Under the pieces are notes generated by a model. The model saw nothing but the letters and a program-made list of their open reading frames with translations, ran no database searches and was not told the origin of the DNA. Below are positions 63,593 to 64,000 of a stretch of 64,000 nt of DNA, in pieces. Source of the stretch: Palleniella intestinalis. Lineage in GTDB: Bacteria > Bacteroidota > Bacteroidia > Bacteroidales > Bacteroidaceae. Where the stretch lies: the NCBI RefSeq assembly GCF_013166595.1, contig NZ_JABKKG010000007.1, positions 97,943 through 161,942 on the forward strand, given 5' to 3'. Every line of letters begins with the position of its first letter. Positions within the stretch are counted from its first letter, which is position 1. Both the position numbers and the translations under genes were made by a program.

Positions 63593-63627
63593 CAAAGATA
63601 CATCAATTATTTCAATTTTCCAACAAA
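63593..63627 (-). promoter_or_regulatory. Likely promoter of the polysaccharide operon
   Basis: On the minus strand TATCTTTG (63593-63600) is a good -7 element; upstream (63621-63627) the minus strand reads TTTGTTG, with spacing of 20-23 bases. The leader to the GTG at 63403 would be about 180 bases. I saw no flanking inverted repeats of the kind that border invertible capsule promoters. The rest of 63404-63870 shows no gene. Confidence 0.5.
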
Positions 63628-63870
63628 AAATGTATTTTTCTATAAAAATATATTTTTCTCCTCTATAAAAAGCCTATTAAGCATCATATTGTCTATATTT
63701 ATACAACACTTTCTCTCCGTTTGCCTTTTCCCATTCACCTTGAATTCGTCATCATCCACTTCTCCCCAAATCATCTCTTCAAGCCATATCCCACTCAGTT
63801 CTTTTCCTCTCCCTCTCCTCCTGTCCCTATCCACTGCTGTCGCCAGCCCATGAACGCATGAAATAAGAAT

Positions 63871-63900
63871 TCCCCCGCCGACCTTTCAGTCAGCGGGGGA
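63871..63900 (-). terminator. rRNA operon terminator
   Basis: TCCCCCGCCGAC pairs with GTCAGCGGGGGA (one wobble) across a 6-base loop, directly past the 5S rRNA 3' end on the minus strand. Confidence 0.85.
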
Positions 63901-63911
63901 ACATGTCTCAA

Positions 63912-64000
<89 letters not shown>

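Overview
The window looks like a Bacteroidales chromosome, probably a Prevotellaceae- or Bacteroidaceae-type gut or oral anaerobe. Reasons: promoters of the TTTG-N19/20-TAnnTTTG type, a UpxY/NusG-like antiterminator heading a long polysaccharide operon, DUF3316, CarboxypepD_reg-type outer-membrane barrels, and a clpS-clpA-aat cluster. The species cannot be fixed from the sequence alone.

Layout. 0-3.6 kb: small housekeeping and secreted genes (metallophosphoesterase lipoprotein, barrel protein, MmcQ/YjbR, DEDDh exonuclease). 3.9-11.6 kb: a LuxR-type regulator facing a candidate secreted-peptide locus. This locus has a strong promoter, a 51-residue peptide gene missed by size cut-offs, a leaky-terminator-like hairpin, two related unknown proteins, a membrane M48 protease, an ABC exporter and an outer-membrane barrel. 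11.8-34.9 kb: core genes (ECF sigma factor and membrane partner, aat-clpA-clpS, tRNA-Leu, SPFH/NfeD pair, Tex, glutamine synthetase, aldo/keto reductase, GNAT protein, topoisomerase subunit A, S41 protease, ABC-2 transporter, HIT protein). Between them lie palindromic repeat elements, two decayed genes and three arrays of GTTACC boxes with an exact 22-bp period.

35.3-63.4 kb: one minus-strand surface-polysaccharide operon. It begins with a NusG/UpxY-like antiterminator and a nucleotide-sugar dehydrogenase, then a NACHT-like NTPase, an IspD/TarI-type cytidylyltransferase with an SDR and LicD, a flippase, UDP-galactopyranose mutase with a galactofuranosyltransferase-like enzyme, many glycosyltransferases, a Wzy-type polymerase and an SGNH hydrolase. 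The window ends in the 3' part of a minus-strand 5S rRNA.

The most striking signal is in this operon. Five acyl/acetyltransferase genes, three of the membrane acyltransferase-3 type and two left-handed beta-helix (LbH) type, each carry a G/C homopolymer of 7-11 inside the coding sequence. Four of the five are split by a frameshift exactly at the tract, and a change of one base in each tract restores a full-length protein. Four tracts share one register, NNG-GGG-GGG-GTA-A, in which eight Gs is ON and seven Gs creates an immediate TAA. This looks like a multi-gene slipped-strand switch for O-acylation of the polysaccharide, giving up to 32 ON/OFF combinations. No inverted repeats typical of an invertible promoter were seen at the operon head. 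The second candidate system is the peptide locus at 4-11.6 kb.
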